Counted from the first letter of the stretch, positions 1 through 8,499 are shown. The stretch: 17,022 bases of DNA from Desulfobacula sp. (GCA_029940235.1 JAOZRI010000015.1:1-17022), one strand, 5' to 3'. Notes: a model not told the origin generated them from the letters alone. Made by a program: numbers and translations.

Positions 1-365
1 AATTTTAATGGCATTACAGCCGGCAAGTATGGATATATTGTCATACATTGTGTTAATTAATAGCAGTTGTTTTCATATAGTTTTACTCAATATGATTTCA
101 TGTTATTACACTCAAGCCAGCTAAAATAACATGTCCTTGAAAAAAAACCAATATTAAAACTCAACCGCCATGTGGCAGATCTAAATATCCACCAGGCAAC
201 AAAACATGAACGAAGCAAGGCCATCAGGTATTCTTTCATATAAACAAGATAAAAACACAACAGGTGCAAAGGTGATTAAAATGCAATTGAATAATATTGA
301 CAAAGAGAGCTATCTTTGAAATAAACTGACATTAAACATGCACTTGATATTAAGGGATTTGAATT
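1..365. other. Non-coding left edge; promoter only at its right end
   Basis: No convincing gene is seen here. The only sizeable open frame (about 60 codons, minus strand, TTG start) has no ribosome binding site and an implausible composition rich in Trp, Cys and Phe. The stretch holds a 9-bp inverted repeat (CATGTTATT at 99-107, AATAACATG at 125-133, 17-base loop) without a U-tract on either side, so I do not call it a terminator. A promoter for the small membrane protein gene lies at 297-325. Confidence 0.5.
297..325 (+). promoter_or_regulatory. Sigma70-type promoter for the 366-662 gene
   Basis: A perfect -35 box TTGACA (297-302), a 17-base spacer and a -10 box AATAAA (320-325, 4 of 6 matches to TATAAT) precede the gene. 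Transcription would start near 332, giving a leader of about 34 bases that carries the ribosome binding site AAGGGA at about 353-358. This is a visual consensus match, not a measured promoter. Confidence 0.5.
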
Positions 366-662
366 TTGACCGGAATAAGTGAAATTCTTGTTTTAGTACT
401 GCTGATAGCCTGTATATTGATCTTACCAAGGTTGTTTAAAAGTGGTGAACCAGATAAAAAGGTATCTTCTTCAAAAAGGATTAAAAACCTCTCTGCAAAA
501 TTGCGATTCAAAATCGTTTTAACCCTGGCCTATCCCATGATCATGGCTCTATATATAAAACCGTGGGAAAATCATCTTATTTTATTTATCTCCTATGGAA
601 TTGCTCCTGTCATCGTTATCTGGGCAATTATCTGGATTATGGCAGGAAAAAAAAAGAGATAA
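366..662 (+). CDS. Small membrane protein of unknown function
   Basis: This 98-residue protein starts at TTG (366-368). The ribosome binding site AAGGGA lies about 7 bases upstream and decides the start. I do not recognise the family. Three hydrophobic stretches are visible: residues 4-24, about 49-65, and 70-93. They are separated by a strongly basic loop (residues 25-47, rich in Lys, Arg and Ser), and the protein ends in the basic tail GKKKR. By the positive-inside tendency the loop and the C-terminus would be cytoplasmic. It is the only protein gene I place with confidence on the plus strand. It has its own promoter and converges on the RecD2-type gene across a hairpin at 701-733. Nothing links it to a pathway. 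The promoter, binding site and membrane pattern argue for a real gene. Confidence 0.6.
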   Translation: MTGISEILVLVLLIACILILPRLFKSGEPDKKVSSSKRIKNLSAKLRFKIVLTLAYPMIMALYIKPWENHLILFISYGIAPVIVIWAIIWIMAGKKKR

Positions 663-700
663 TCGCCAGAAAATCTTTATGTTTATAATGCCTTAAATAA

Positions 701-738
701 TATCCTGGAGTTGTCAGTTTAAACTCCCGGATACTTTT
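701..738 (+). terminator. Intrinsic terminator between convergent genes
   Basis: TATCCTGGAGTT (701-712) pairs with AACTCCCGGATA (722-733), a 12-position stem with one T-C mismatch and a 9-base loop. On the plus strand it is followed by CTTTTT. It sits 38 bases past the stop of the 366-662 gene and just before the end of the convergent helicase gene. The U-tract serves the plus-strand transcript; the opposite side (TTAAATAA) is a weaker tract. Confidence 0.65.
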
Positions 739-740
739 TA

Positions 741-2909
741 TCAAGCCAGGCGATTCGCAAGGCGCGTATGGCGTTTAGATGCTGTGACATTCCTGATTGC
801 CATTGCAAGGGCTTTTTTTGTTCCCACAAGTACAACAAGTTTTTTACCCCTTGTAATTGCAGTATAAATCAAATTTCTCTGCAAAAGAATATAGTGCTGT
901 ATCACAACAGGAATGACTACTACTGGATACTCAGAGCCTTGAGATTTATGAATGGAGACAGCATAGGCATGAACAATTTCATCAAGACTTGAAAAATCAT
1001 ACTCAATTTGTTTTGAATAAAATTCAATCATCACTTTTTGATCAATAAAATTAATATCTGTGATTCTGCCGATATCTCCATTATAGGTATGCTTGTCATA
1101 ATTATTTTTTATCTGCATTACCTTGTCTGAAACCTTAAATTCCCTGTTTCCCCTTTTAAGAATTTCTCTGTTTTTATTTAAGACAGACTGTAGTTCATTA
1201 TTAAGATTGCCAGCTCCTGTGATACCCTTATGCATTGGTGTCAAAACCTGGATATCATTTACAGGATCATAATTAAACTCATTGGGGATTCTTTTTTGAA
1301 CAAGTTCAATAATGGTATTTAACACCTCTTCCGGGGTCTCTTTTTGAATAAAATAGAAGTCGCTTTTTTTATCACTCTTGGGAATAAATGGAAACATGCC
1401 ATCATTGATTCTGTGTGCATTTACAACTATGAGACTCTTTCTTGCCTGCCTGAAAATAGTATCAAGGGTTACAACACTGAAAGCTTTAGATTTAATAACA
1501 TCGCTTAATACATTTCCAGCTCCCACAGAAGGCAGTTGATTAATATCTCCCACAAGGATAAGAGTAGCCTTTGAAGGAACAGCTTTTAATAAATGATGCA
1601 TTAAAATAGTGTCAATCATGGAAGCTTCATCTATAATCAGAATATCACATTTTAAGGGATTCTGATTATCTTTTTTAAAGCCATGCTTTTTCATGGAATA
1701 ATCAAGCATCCTGTGAATGGTCTGGGCGTATTCCCAGGTTGTTTCACTCATTCTTTTTGCAGCCCTTCCCGTGGGAGCTGCAAGTAAAATTTTTGCACCT
1801 ACTTTTTTCAAAATCTTAATAATAGCGTTAATTATTGTTGTTTTACCAGTTCCAGGACCTCCTGTAATAATTAAGGTCTTCTCTTCAAGAGCTTTTTTAA
1901 CAGCAATCGCCTGCTGCTGTGCCAACTGTATGTTTATCTGGCCCTTGATCCATTCAACAGCTTTATTGGAATCAATTTTTCGAATACTTTTAGATGATTT
2001 TTTAATGCGCTGTAAATTGTGTGATATACCTGTTTCACAAACATGGAATTTTTTTAAAAAAACCAGTTTTTGATTTTTCTTAACATCTTTAATAGTTTTA
2101 TTTGTATCTTCAATAACAATACGTTTAGCTATAAAAGAGTCTGCAACAGCTTTGAAAACAAGATTCAAATCAACCTCAAGCATCTCCCTGACTTTATCAC
2201 AAAGCTCTTTATAGGGGTAACAGACATGGCCTTTGTCAGCAAGTTGATGTAAAGCATATTCAAGTCCAGCTTCAATGCGCTGGGGAGCATTTTTTTTTAT
2301 TCCAAGTTTTTGAGCGATATCATCAGCAGTAATAAAACCAATTCCAAAAATATCCCGGGCAAGTCTGTAAGGGTTTTCTTTAACAATATTAATTGCATCC
2401 TGGCCATAGGTTTTAAAAATTTTAGCTGCATAGGCAGGGCTTACGCCGTGGGACTGCAAAAAAAGCATAACAGCTCTGACTTCCCTCTGCTCATCCCAGG
2501 CTGTTTTAATCATTTTAACTCTTTTTTTGCCAATGCCCTGAACTTCATTTAATTTATCAATATTTTGTTCAATAACATCCAGGGATTTAATGCCGAATTT
2601 TTTAACAATGCGTTTTGCCATGACAGGGCCTATGCCCTTAACAAGACCTGAACCAAGATATTTTTGAATACCTGATTGAGTTGCAGGTACAAGGGTCTTA
2701 TAATTATGGATTTGAAACTGGTTTCCAAATTTTGGATGCATAATCCATTTACCCTCTACTTCTACAAACTCACCGGGATTTGGATTGAGCATGGTACCAA
2801 CAATGGCAACAAGACTTCTCTCTTCTTTTACCTTTAGCTTGCAGATGGAAAAACCGGTCTCTTCGCTTGAAAAGGTGACCCTCTCTATATGTCCTTTAAG
2901 TTGTGCCAC
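741..2909 (-). CDS. recD2: RecD2-type ATP-dependent 5'-3' DNA helicase (SF1B)
   Basis: This 722-residue protein is a superfamily 1B DNA helicase of the stand-alone RecD2 type, whose members unwind DNA 5' to 3' without RecB or RecC. Residues 1-75 form the OB-like N-terminal domain typical of RecD2. Helix-hairpin-helix-like elements follow (LVKGIGPVMAKRI at 89-101; VQGIGKKR at 123-130). The motor shows Walker A GGPGTGKT (350-357), Walker B IIDEAS (425-430), motif III GDINQLPSVGAG (454-465), motif IV FRQA (486-489), motif V HKSQGSE (654-660) and motif VI YTAITRGKK (682-690). The length is usual for the family. The start is GTG at 2909-2907 with no clear Shine-Dalgarno sequence, but the next Met would remove the OB domain. 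It lies just past the qrc terminator, so its transcription may depend on read-through or a local promoter I could not identify. The role in repair is inferred from the family. Confidence 0.93.
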   Translation of the reverse strand: MAQLKGHIERVTFSSEETGFSICKLKVKEERSLVAIVGTMLNPNPGEFVEVEGKWIMHPKFGNQFQIHNYKTLVPATQSGIQKYLGSGLVKGIGPVMAKRIVKKFGIKSLDVIEQNIDKLNEVQGIGKKRVKMIKTAWDEQREVRAVMLFLQSHGVSPAYAAKIFKTYGQDAINIVKENPYRLARDIFGIGFITADDIAQKLGIKKNAPQRIEAGLEYALHQLADKGHVCYPYKELCDKVREMLEVDLNLVFKAVADSFIAKRIVIEDTNKTIKDVKKNQKLVFLKKFHVCETGISHNLQRIKKSSKSIRKIDSNKAVEWIKGQINIQLAQQQAIAVKKALEEKTLIITGGPGTGKTTIINAIIKILKKVGAKILLAAPTGRAAKRMSETTWEYAQTIHRMLDYSMKKHGFKKDNQNPLKCDILIIDEASMIDTILMHHLLKAVPSKATLILVGDINQLPSVGAGNVLSDVIKSKAFSVVTLDTIFRQARKSLIVVNAHRINDGMFPFIPKSDKKSDFYFIQKETPEEVLNTIIELVQKRIPNEFNYDPVNDIQVLTPMHKGITGAGNLNNELQSVLNKNREILKRGNREFKVSDKVMQIKNNYDKHTYNGDIGRITDINFIDQKVMIEFYSKQIEYDFSSLDEIVHAYAVSIHKSQGSEYPVVVIPVVIQHYILLQRNLIYTAITRGKKLVVLVGTKKALAMAIRNVTASKRHTRLANRLA

Positions 2910-2947
2910 TTTTTTAATTTCTAATTATGAAAGATGAATTTTTAAAC

Positions 2948-2998
2948 AAAAAAAAAGCGCATTCAAAGACTTTATAAAAAACCTTATTAATGCGCTTT
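2948..2998 (-). terminator. Terminator of the qrc operon
   Basis: AAAGCGCATT (2954-2963) and AATGCGCTTT (2989-2998) form a perfect 10-bp stem with a 25-base loop. Read on the minus strand, the stem is followed at once by a run of T residues (complement of the A-run ending at 2953). It lies 36 bases past the stop of the small protein gene at 3034, so it closes the qrc transcript and separates it from the helicase gene. Confidence 0.75.
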
Positions 2999-3033
2999 AT
3001 TAAAACAAAATTTTTATTGTCTAATATCAATAT

Positions 3034-3201
3034 TTAATGGGATTCACCACTGTTATTTATAGACTCACTCATTGTATCCCAGGCTGCCTTTAAAATAACG
3101 TATATCATGCCGGCACTCAGGATGCCAACAGCATACCATAATCCGCCAAAAAAGATCATATGACCAATATCCCAGACCCATTCGAAACTAAAAGGAAACA
3201 T
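3034..3201 (-). CDS. Small single-span membrane protein at the end of the qrc operon
   Basis: This is a 55-residue protein starting MFPFSFEWVWDIGHMIFFGG and ending NNSGESH. A strong ribosome binding site (AAGGAG at 3209-3214) sits 7 bases before its ATG. Residues 15-38 form one transmembrane helix. It is preceded by an aromatic, short N-terminal segment (W8, W10, D11, H14) and followed by an amphipathic, polar tail from residue 39. It starts 112 bases past the qrcD stop, on the same strand, with no terminator between, and ends 36 bases before the operon terminator, so co-transcription is likely. Canonical Qrc is described as four subunits. A tiny one-helix protein here resembles the accessory subunits found in other membrane redox complexes, so I infer a Qrc-associated subunit. 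I do not recognise a named family, and function is not shown. Confidence 0.75.
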   Translation of the reverse strand: MFPFSFEWVWDIGHMIFFGGLWYAVGILSAGMIYVILKAAWDTMSESINNSGESH

Positions 3202-3313
3202 ATTTTTTCTCCTTTATTTCCAGATTTTTATATAAAGTTTTTGCAAAGTTATCATTATTTTCCATGCCTTTTTAGAACAGATCATAAACAATTATAAAAC
3301 CTGTCCGTGGCAG

Positions 3314-4570
3314 CTACTCAGATTCTGTTATCGGTTTTACAGAGTTAAGTTCCTTCTCCTGGGGAAATACAGGAAGATATCGATATGCAAGTGCAATCAA
3401 CATAATTCCATATGCAACTGGCAAAACAGTTGTAGCAACTTCCTGCCAGCTTGGAATGTAAAGTGCCCATGTATCAAAAGGCATTACAGGAACTGCCATA
3501 ATCTGAAGCACCATGACCCAGCGGTTCAGACAGACACCAATTGTGCCAAGAATGATTGCAACAAGACGCAGTGTTGGATTTTCGCGGGTGGATTTGATGA
3601 CCAGAATAGCACCTGGAACAATACCGCATATTACAATTTCAGTAATCAGAATCCAGTATCCATAAAAGCTGTTATCCGTATAAAAATGGCTGAGTTTAAA
3701 CCCAAGACTTGGTGCTGTAACATATGCCCAGTAAATAGTATCAATAATTTTTGCAATAATATAAGTTACAATCATCCAGCCTGATATTTTGGCAAGAAGA
3801 TGAACCACATTATCTTTAACAAGTTTTTTACCTGTAATCACCTCGGTCATTTTTGTTACAAGAAGAGTAAAGCTGGGTCCGTAAGCTGCTGCTGACCAGG
3901 TAAACAGAAAGAATGTCCAGGGCCAAATCAACAAACCTTCTCTGACAGCAAAAGGACGACCATACATGACACCTGCAACACCACCAAGAGATCCCTGATG
4001 GAAAAAGGAGAGAAAAGCTCCTGTTGCAGCAAAGATAACCATGATTCCGTGCATATTATGGGCAAGATGATGAAAAAAAGGCACTTTATTGGCTTGCCTG
4101 TTTTCTAAGATATTGGGAATAAACTCAATGGTTAATACAGCAAAATAACATGACAGGCAGAAAGCAACTTCCGTTAACATTGAATGAATATTTGCATGCC
4201 AGAAAATAAACCACCCTCTAAGCGGCTGTCCAATATCAATGGCAAGGATCAACAGTGCTGAACTATAGCAGATAAACCCTATAATCACAGCAAAATTGAT
4301 TATATTTTTGAGTTCCTTAATATTAAAGATATATCTTAACATGCCTGTAAAAAATGCTCCACCTCCAACAGCAATTACAGCAAGATCAGCCCAGATCCAC
4401 AGGGCAAACCCATAGTAATCATTCATATTGGTCTGGTTCAGGCCTTTAAACCAGCAGAGGAACATTGCCCAGACACCCCAAAGCAAAACAGCACCAACAA
4501 TGGCCATCCCAATGGAAAATTTGGGCAGAGAGCAGCGTTTTGCACCTTCAGGTATTAATGCAGAATCCAT
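3314..4570 (-). CDS. qrcD: Qrc menaquinone reductase, NrfD/PsrC-like membrane subunit
   Basis: QrcD is the integral membrane subunit of the Qrc complex. In this family (NrfD/PsrC) it carries the menaquinone site and takes electrons from the iron-sulfur subunit. The 418-residue product has about ten hydrophobic helices, for example 20-40, 55-78, 90-111, 127-150, 172-190, 215-238, 262-283, 303-325, 335-357 and 378-397. Family-like features are the charged motif IDIGQPLRGW (111-120) in or next to a helix and HQGSLGG (191-197). The start is ATG at 4570, with AGGAG about 9 bases upstream. It begins 33 bases after the qrcC stop and is followed by the 55-residue membrane protein. Gene order identifies it as QrcD rather than another NrfD-type protein; the fold alone would not. 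The quinone role is family knowledge. Confidence 0.92.
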   Translation of the reverse strand: MDSALIPEGAKRCSLPKFSIGMAIVGAVLLWGVWAMFLCWFKGLNQTNMNDYYGFALWIWADLAVIAVGGGAFFTGMLRYIFNIKELKNIINFAVIIGFICYSSALLILAIDIGQPLRGWFIFWHANIHSMLTEVAFCLSCYFAVLTIEFIPNILENRQANKVPFFHHLAHNMHGIMVIFAATGAFLSFFHQGSLGGVAGVMYGRPFAVREGLLIWPWTFFLFTWSAAAYGPSFTLLVTKMTEVITGKKLVKDNVVHLLAKISGWMIVTYIIAKIIDTIYWAYVTAPSLGFKLSHFYTDNSFYGYWILITEIVICGIVPGAILVIKSTRENPTLRLVAIILGTIGVCLNRWVMVLQIMAVPVMPFDTWALYIPSWQEVATTVLPVAYGIMLIALAYRYLPVFPQEKELNSVKPITESE

Positions 4571-4603
4571 ATTTATTCACTCCTGTGATATGTTTTGAAT
4601 ATT

Positions 4604-5470
4604 TTAACCATGTGATGTTGTTCCATGATGATTCTTTATTTTGTCCCATTCACCTTCAAGATAATGATCCCCCTGTTTTCTTACCCATTCACGTTCAGAA
4701 AGATAATAGACCTTTGGGTTTGTACCAAGTCTTTCAAGCAGTCTGAATACTTTAGGGTTTCTTGATTTTCCAACTACGTGATGATTCCTTGGATCAGGAT
4801 GGGGATCAGGTTTAACAATCTGATGTACTTTATGGGCAGGATTATTCAAATCTCCAAATGTAATGGCATTGGAAGGACAGGCAGTGGTACATGCAGTCTG
4901 ATAATCCTCTTCCTTAATATGATCTTTATCGCCATGATAATAAGCTTTATCCCTTGCAGCCTGGTATCTGTGGTAGCAAAAACTGCATTTTTCCACAATT
5001 CCCCGCATTCTTGGAGAGACATCAGGGCTGAGGTATTTTTCCATACCTTCAGGCCATTTTGGATCCCACCAGTTAAAATATCTTGCATGATAAGGGCATG
5101 CTCCCATGCAATACCTGCATCCAAAACAGCGGGTATAAATCTGGCTGACTATTCCTGTATCATAGCCATAATCTGTAGCAGTTGCAGGGCAGACAGAAAC
5201 ACATGGTGAATGCCCATGATCACCTTCACCTCCGCAATGCTGGCAGGGTCTTGGCAGATAAGCTATCTCAGTATCAGGAAAGGATTTGCCATTGGTTAAT
5301 TTATAAACGCGCATCCAGGTGATACTATCCCTTTTATTGGATTCATCTTCCTTAAACGGAACATTGTTTTCCGACATGCATGAAACCATGCAGGAGCCGC
5401 ACCCTGTACATTTGTCCAGATCAATTACCATTCCGAACTTATATGCATTATTATGATTGTCTTGTGTCAT
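4604..5470 (-). CDS. qrcC: Qrc iron-sulfur subunit
   Basis: QrcC is the periplasmic electron-transfer subunit that links the cytochrome/QrcB part of Qrc to the membrane subunit QrcD. The 288-residue protein shows four cysteine groups: C21-C24-C27-C31; C76-C79-C90-C94; C115-C118-C121-C125; and C162-C165-C194-C198. This is the four-cluster pattern of the DmsB/PsrB/NrfC ferredoxin-like family. Purified Desulfovibrio Qrc has been reported to contain one [3Fe-4S] plus [4Fe-4S] clusters. Here all four groups have four Cys, so cluster type cannot be assigned from sequence. No signal peptide is seen, consistent with export as a partner of the Tat substrate QrcB. The start is ATG at 5470, preceded by AAAGAGG. 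It lies 49 bases after qrcB and 33 before qrcD. The C-terminal 75 residues are charged and cysteine-free. Confidence 0.92.
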   Translation of the reverse strand: MTQDNHNNAYKFGMVIDLDKCTGCGSCMVSCMSENNVPFKEDESNKRDSITWMRVYKLTNGKSFPDTEIAYLPRPCQHCGGEGDHGHSPCVSVCPATATDYGYDTGIVSQIYTRCFGCRYCMGACPYHARYFNWWDPKWPEGMEKYLSPDVSPRMRGIVEKCSFCYHRYQAARDKAYYHGDKDHIKEEDYQTACTTACPSNAITFGDLNNPAHKVHQIVKPDPHPDPRNHHVVGKSRNPKVFRLLERLGTNPKVYYLSEREWVRKQGDHYLEGEWDKIKNHHGTTSHG

Positions 5471-5519
5471 TTAAAAACCTCTTTAACAATTTATCCTTGA
5501 TGTTTTAAACTCTGAAAGT

Positions 5520-7649
5520 TTAAGCTGCAACAAGTTTTGCTTTAATTCCAAAGGCAGCATCAAGTCCTGAACCCGGTTCAATCACCTGACCTATCAAGTC
5601 ATTAATATTAACACCTATATTTGATACATATTTATTATCAAAAGTATGACCAAGCCCTCTAACCATTCCTATAACACCCGGCATCATGCCTTCATTAATA
5701 TTTATTTTAACTCTGGCTTTCCCCAGGGGTGTTGTCAATGTCGCAAATCCTTTATCTTTTAAACCAATAGCTGTTAAAGGATTAATTTCCACAACAATAT
5801 CTTTGCCTTTTATTACCGTATCAGAAACAGTCTTAACTGCAAATGGAGAAGAAGCTGTTCCTGTATTGATCAGCCTCATGTTATCAATTGGAATCAATGT
5901 AAGAGCATAATCACCTTTTGCGTTTATGGTTGCAGGATTCTGGGCAAGAAATGAAACGTTTACCAAAGGTCTGTAAGCTGGCACTCCTTTAGATATGACA
6001 ACAAATCCTCTCTTTGACAAAGGTGACCAAATGTTTGAAGTCACACTTTCAAGGCATTGATCATAGTTTGCCCATTCAAAACTCTTTGCAACATTACCAC
6101 CAAGTGCCTTGGCAATCAAAATCACTGAATCTCCAGGGTGTTTTGTATTTAATAAAGGCTTGATGATCGGTTTAGAAAGGCCCACAACAGTTTTGGCAAA
6201 CCCGGCACCTGAAGGCACATCTTCGATCCGTTCCATAAAAGTATGGTTTGGCAGGATAATATCACACAGCATGGCAGTTTCATCAAGGAGTGATGAAAAG
6301 CTGACCTTAAAGGGAATTTTATCCAGGGTCTTTTTAACTCTTTTTGAATCATGAAGGTTATAACCAGGATTTGCATTGTAAACAAACAAAGCTTCAATTA
6401 AAGGTTGTGCACTTTTGTCTATTTTTTCAAAAAGCTGGTTAACAGTGCTGCCTGTTTTATTTTTGCCAAATCCGGCATCTGCGACTCTATCCATGGATTG
6501 AGAAGGAAAGTTAAGGTACTGGCTTACAGGTTTAACAAACACACCACCTTTTTTATTAATATTGCCAACAAGGCAGTTTAACATATGCACTGCTGCAAGT
6601 TCTTTTAAACTCTGAGCTCCATCACCTCTGCCTTTGCCAAAAACTGCAACAGGCTTTTTAGCCTTTGCAAACATTTTGGCTGTTTTTTCAATTTCAGAAG
6701 CTTTGATACCTGTAATTTTGGCAGTTTTTGAAAGTGAATAATCCCTCTTGAGCATGGCATTAAATTTATTAAAACCACCCATAAAATTTATTGTAGCACT
6801 GCCGTCAAAAAGATTATTTTTCAAAATCACAGCACAAAGACCCAAAGCAAGATCTGCCTCGGTACCAGGGTTTACAGGAATCCATTTGTCTGCATTGGCA
6901 GCAGTATTAGACAGACGCGGTTCAATTTGATAAAGCTTTGCATGTCTCTCTTTTCTTGAGGCATTTGCCTTAAAACAGGCAACAGGAGAACCCCAGCCCT
7001 CGATGATACCTGCACCAAAACTCAACACAAAATTTGCATTTTCAAGATCAAAAGCAATGGTATTGCCTTTGCCATGGAATGTTGATGCTGTCAGCTCAAG
7101 ATATGATTCAAGACTTGGCATGGTATAAAATTCAGACGAACCAAATGTCTCCAGCAGTCTTCTAAATAAGCCTGATACTGAGCCCTGATCTTTATCAGTT
7201 ATACAGGCAAGTTTTTCCGGAGTCCCCTCTGTTCTAATACCCTTAAGTTTTTCTGCAATAAGGGCAATAGCATCATTCCAGGATATTTTTTCAAATTTAT
7301 CACCATTTTTTTTCAATGGTGTTTTAACTCGTGCAGGATCATACAAATACTGAAGCCCTGCAATACCATGGAGGCAAGCTCCACCATCATTTACAGGGTA
7401 ATCGCTAAGACCTTCTATTTTGACCGGTCTGTTATCAATCTTTCTAACACTTATACCGCAACTTCCAGGGCAAAGACTGCACACCGATTTTTCATAATTT
7501 ACTCTTCCGTCAACAGGGACAGGAGTCCACGGCCAGTTTTGGGTCCAGATGGAAGAATCATCTGTAAGTTTTAAACCCACAGGTGAAACTGCAACACCTG
7601 CAACTGCGCCAAGTCCCAATCCCAAGAAGCTTCTTCTGTCAACTTTCAT
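5520..7649 (-). CDS. qrcB: Qrc molybdopterin-oxidoreductase-like subunit, Tat-exported
   Basis: QrcB is the large catalytic-fold subunit of Qrc. It belongs to the molybdopterin oxidoreductase family, but characterised Desulfovibrio Qrc contains no molybdenum, so the fold is thought to be structural or electron-relaying. I choose ATG at 7649, giving 709 residues. GGGGA lies 8-9 bases upstream, and the N-terminus then reads MKVDRRSFLGLGLGAVAGV, a textbook Tat signal. A longer frame reaches 7760, but those 37 extra residues would bury the Tat motif and overlap qrcA. After the signal come C57-x2-C60-x3-C64 and C92, the N-terminal [4Fe-4S] site of the family. The rest covers the alpha/beta domains, with a C-terminal dinucleotide-binding-like region near residues 590-700. 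It lies 43 bases after qrcA and 49 before qrcC. Confidence 0.92.
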   Translation of the reverse strand: MKVDRRSFLGLGLGAVAGVAVSPVGLKLTDDSSIWTQNWPWTPVPVDGRVNYEKSVCSLCPGSCGISVRKIDNRPVKIEGLSDYPVNDGGACLHGIAGLQYLYDPARVKTPLKKNGDKFEKISWNDAIALIAEKLKGIRTEGTPEKLACITDKDQGSVSGLFRRLLETFGSSEFYTMPSLESYLELTASTFHGKGNTIAFDLENANFVLSFGAGIIEGWGSPVACFKANASRKERHAKLYQIEPRLSNTAANADKWIPVNPGTEADLALGLCAVILKNNLFDGSATINFMGGFNKFNAMLKRDYSLSKTAKITGIKASEIEKTAKMFAKAKKPVAVFGKGRGDGAQSLKELAAVHMLNCLVGNINKKGGVFVKPVSQYLNFPSQSMDRVADAGFGKNKTGSTVNQLFEKIDKSAQPLIEALFVYNANPGYNLHDSKRVKKTLDKIPFKVSFSSLLDETAMLCDIILPNHTFMERIEDVPSGAGFAKTVVGLSKPIIKPLLNTKHPGDSVILIAKALGGNVAKSFEWANYDQCLESVTSNIWSPLSKRGFVVISKGVPAYRPLVNVSFLAQNPATINAKGDYALTLIPIDNMRLINTGTASSPFAVKTVSDTVIKGKDIVVEINPLTAIGLKDKGFATLTTPLGKARVKININEGMMPGVIGMVRGLGHTFDNKYVSNIGVNINDLIGQVIEPGSGLDAAFGIKAKLVAA

Positions 7650-7692
7650 ATATAATTCCCCATTAAAGTTTAAAGTCTCATGTTTTTGGTTT

Positions 7693-8367
7693 TTACTTGT
7701 GACACTGGAAACAATAACCTTGGTGGCCTGTTTCTTCCTTGTGGCACTTTGCACAGTCATCCATCTTCATACGATCCCAGGAATTTTTCTTAATTCCAAA
7801 GATGTTTTTACCCCAGATATCACGGCTGTAACCAGTAATTCTGTTTTCTTCATAAGTTCTTGAAGTTTTTGTCTCTTCTATGGGGCCATGGCACTCATTA
7901 AAATCCATGCGTGCTCCAGTATCTATGTGACCTGCATGGGAAAAGAAGACACAATCCGGCTGTTTTGCATAAACATGCCAGGGGATTTCTTTGTCTTTTG
8001 CCAGATACTCTTTAACAAATACAACTTCATCATCAGTAACCCCAAGAGGCTCTTCAACATGACACTCCATGCATGTTTCAAGTTTTGGAATTCCTGAAAA
8101 GCTTCCGTCTTCCCTTAAATAATGACAAGCTTCACAATCTCCTGCTTCATAAACATGAAGATAGTGATCAAAATTAAAGGGCTGCTCTTTTTTGGAATAA
8201 AGCAGTTTAGGAAACAGCAGGGTGCTGCCTGCAAAACATACAACAAACGCAATAATAAAAAGAATGACGCCTTGGCCTAAGCCTTTATCATCTTTAATTT
8301 TTTGGGCAATTTTCTCCCCTGCGCTTATTGTTGAATCATTTTTTGCTTTGTTTTCTAATTCACTCAT
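7693..8367 (-). CDS. qrcA: Qrc membrane-anchored multiheme cytochrome c
   Basis: QrcA receives electrons from type I cytochrome c3 in the periplasm and passes them to the rest of Qrc. The 224-residue protein has a polar N-terminal segment (1-30), one transmembrane anchor (about 32-53) and a periplasmic heme domain. Four canonical sites are visible: C78-C81-H82, C99-C102-H103, C205-C208-H209 and C219-C222-H223. A fifth, at 156-160, reads FNECH: the first cysteine is Phe (codon TTT; TGT would be Cys). The Desulfovibrio protein is reported as hexaheme, so this copy has fewer recognisable sites. Possible distal His ligands include H68, H71, H131, H144 and H147. The start is ATG at 8367, with GGAG 5 bases upstream. 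It is the first gene of the qrc operon, and the CcsAB maturation genes lie upstream on the same strand. Confidence 0.92.
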   Translation of the reverse strand: MSELENKAKNDSTISAGEKIAQKIKDDKGLGQGVILFIIAFVVCFAGSTLLFPKLLYSKKEQPFNFDHYLHVYEAGDCEACHYLREDGSFSGIPKLETCMECHVEEPLGVTDDEVVFVKEYLAKDKEIPWHVYAKQPDCVFFSHAGHIDTGARMDFNECHGPIEETKTSRTYEENRITGYSRDIWGKNIFGIKKNSWDRMKMDDCAKCHKEETGHQGYCFQCHK

Positions 8368-8442
8368 GAAAACTCCATCAAATTAATATGTTGATGATAC
8401 TTTAACCATTATGTCAAAAGCTAAAACACTTTAGACTTTTTC

Positions 8443-8479
8443 CATGACAAAAACAGCAATACCAAGTTGTCTTGTCATG
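8443..8479. repeat. 8-bp inverted repeat in the qrcA leader
   Basis: CATGACAA (8443-8450) and TTGTCATG (8472-8479) are exact reverse complements separated by 21 bases. Both lie downstream of the predicted qrc transcription start. The right arm belongs to the CTTGTCATGA motif that recurs, as CTTGTCAAGA, over the -35 box. It could be a regulator site or an RNA stem in the leader. Confidence 0.4.
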
Positions 8480-8499
8480 ATATATACAAATCGGACTAA

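Noticed and set aside
99..133. 9-bp inverted repeat near the left edge
   Set aside because: 17-base loop, no U-tract and no adjacent gene end; could be chance in AT-rich DNA.
87..269. 60-codon minus-strand frame at the left edge
   Set aside because: TTG start without a binding site, implausible Trp/Cys/Phe-rich composition and no recognisable domain.
1717..2073. 118-codon plus-strand frame inside the RecD2 gene
   Set aside because: Antisense shadow of the helicase; it lies opposite the Walker A region and has no independent signal.
4778..5209. 143-codon plus-strand frame inside qrcC
   Set aside because: Antisense to the cysteine-cluster region of QrcC, whose motifs prove the minus strand is coding.
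5520..7649. qrcB as an active formate dehydrogenase or other molybdoenzyme
   Set aside because: The order cytochrome - Mo-like - four-cluster FeS - NrfD is that of Qrc, whose characterised member has no molybdenum.
7650..7760. Longer N-terminus for qrcB
   Set aside because: It would overlap qrcA and place 37 residues before the Tat motif; the internal ATG at 7649 has a good binding site and a perfect Tat signal.
3034..8367. Alternative complex III (Act) instead of Qrc
   Set aside because: Act has a fused FeS-molybdopterin-like ActB and further subunits including extra cytochromes; here the subunits are separate and four in number plus one tiny protein.
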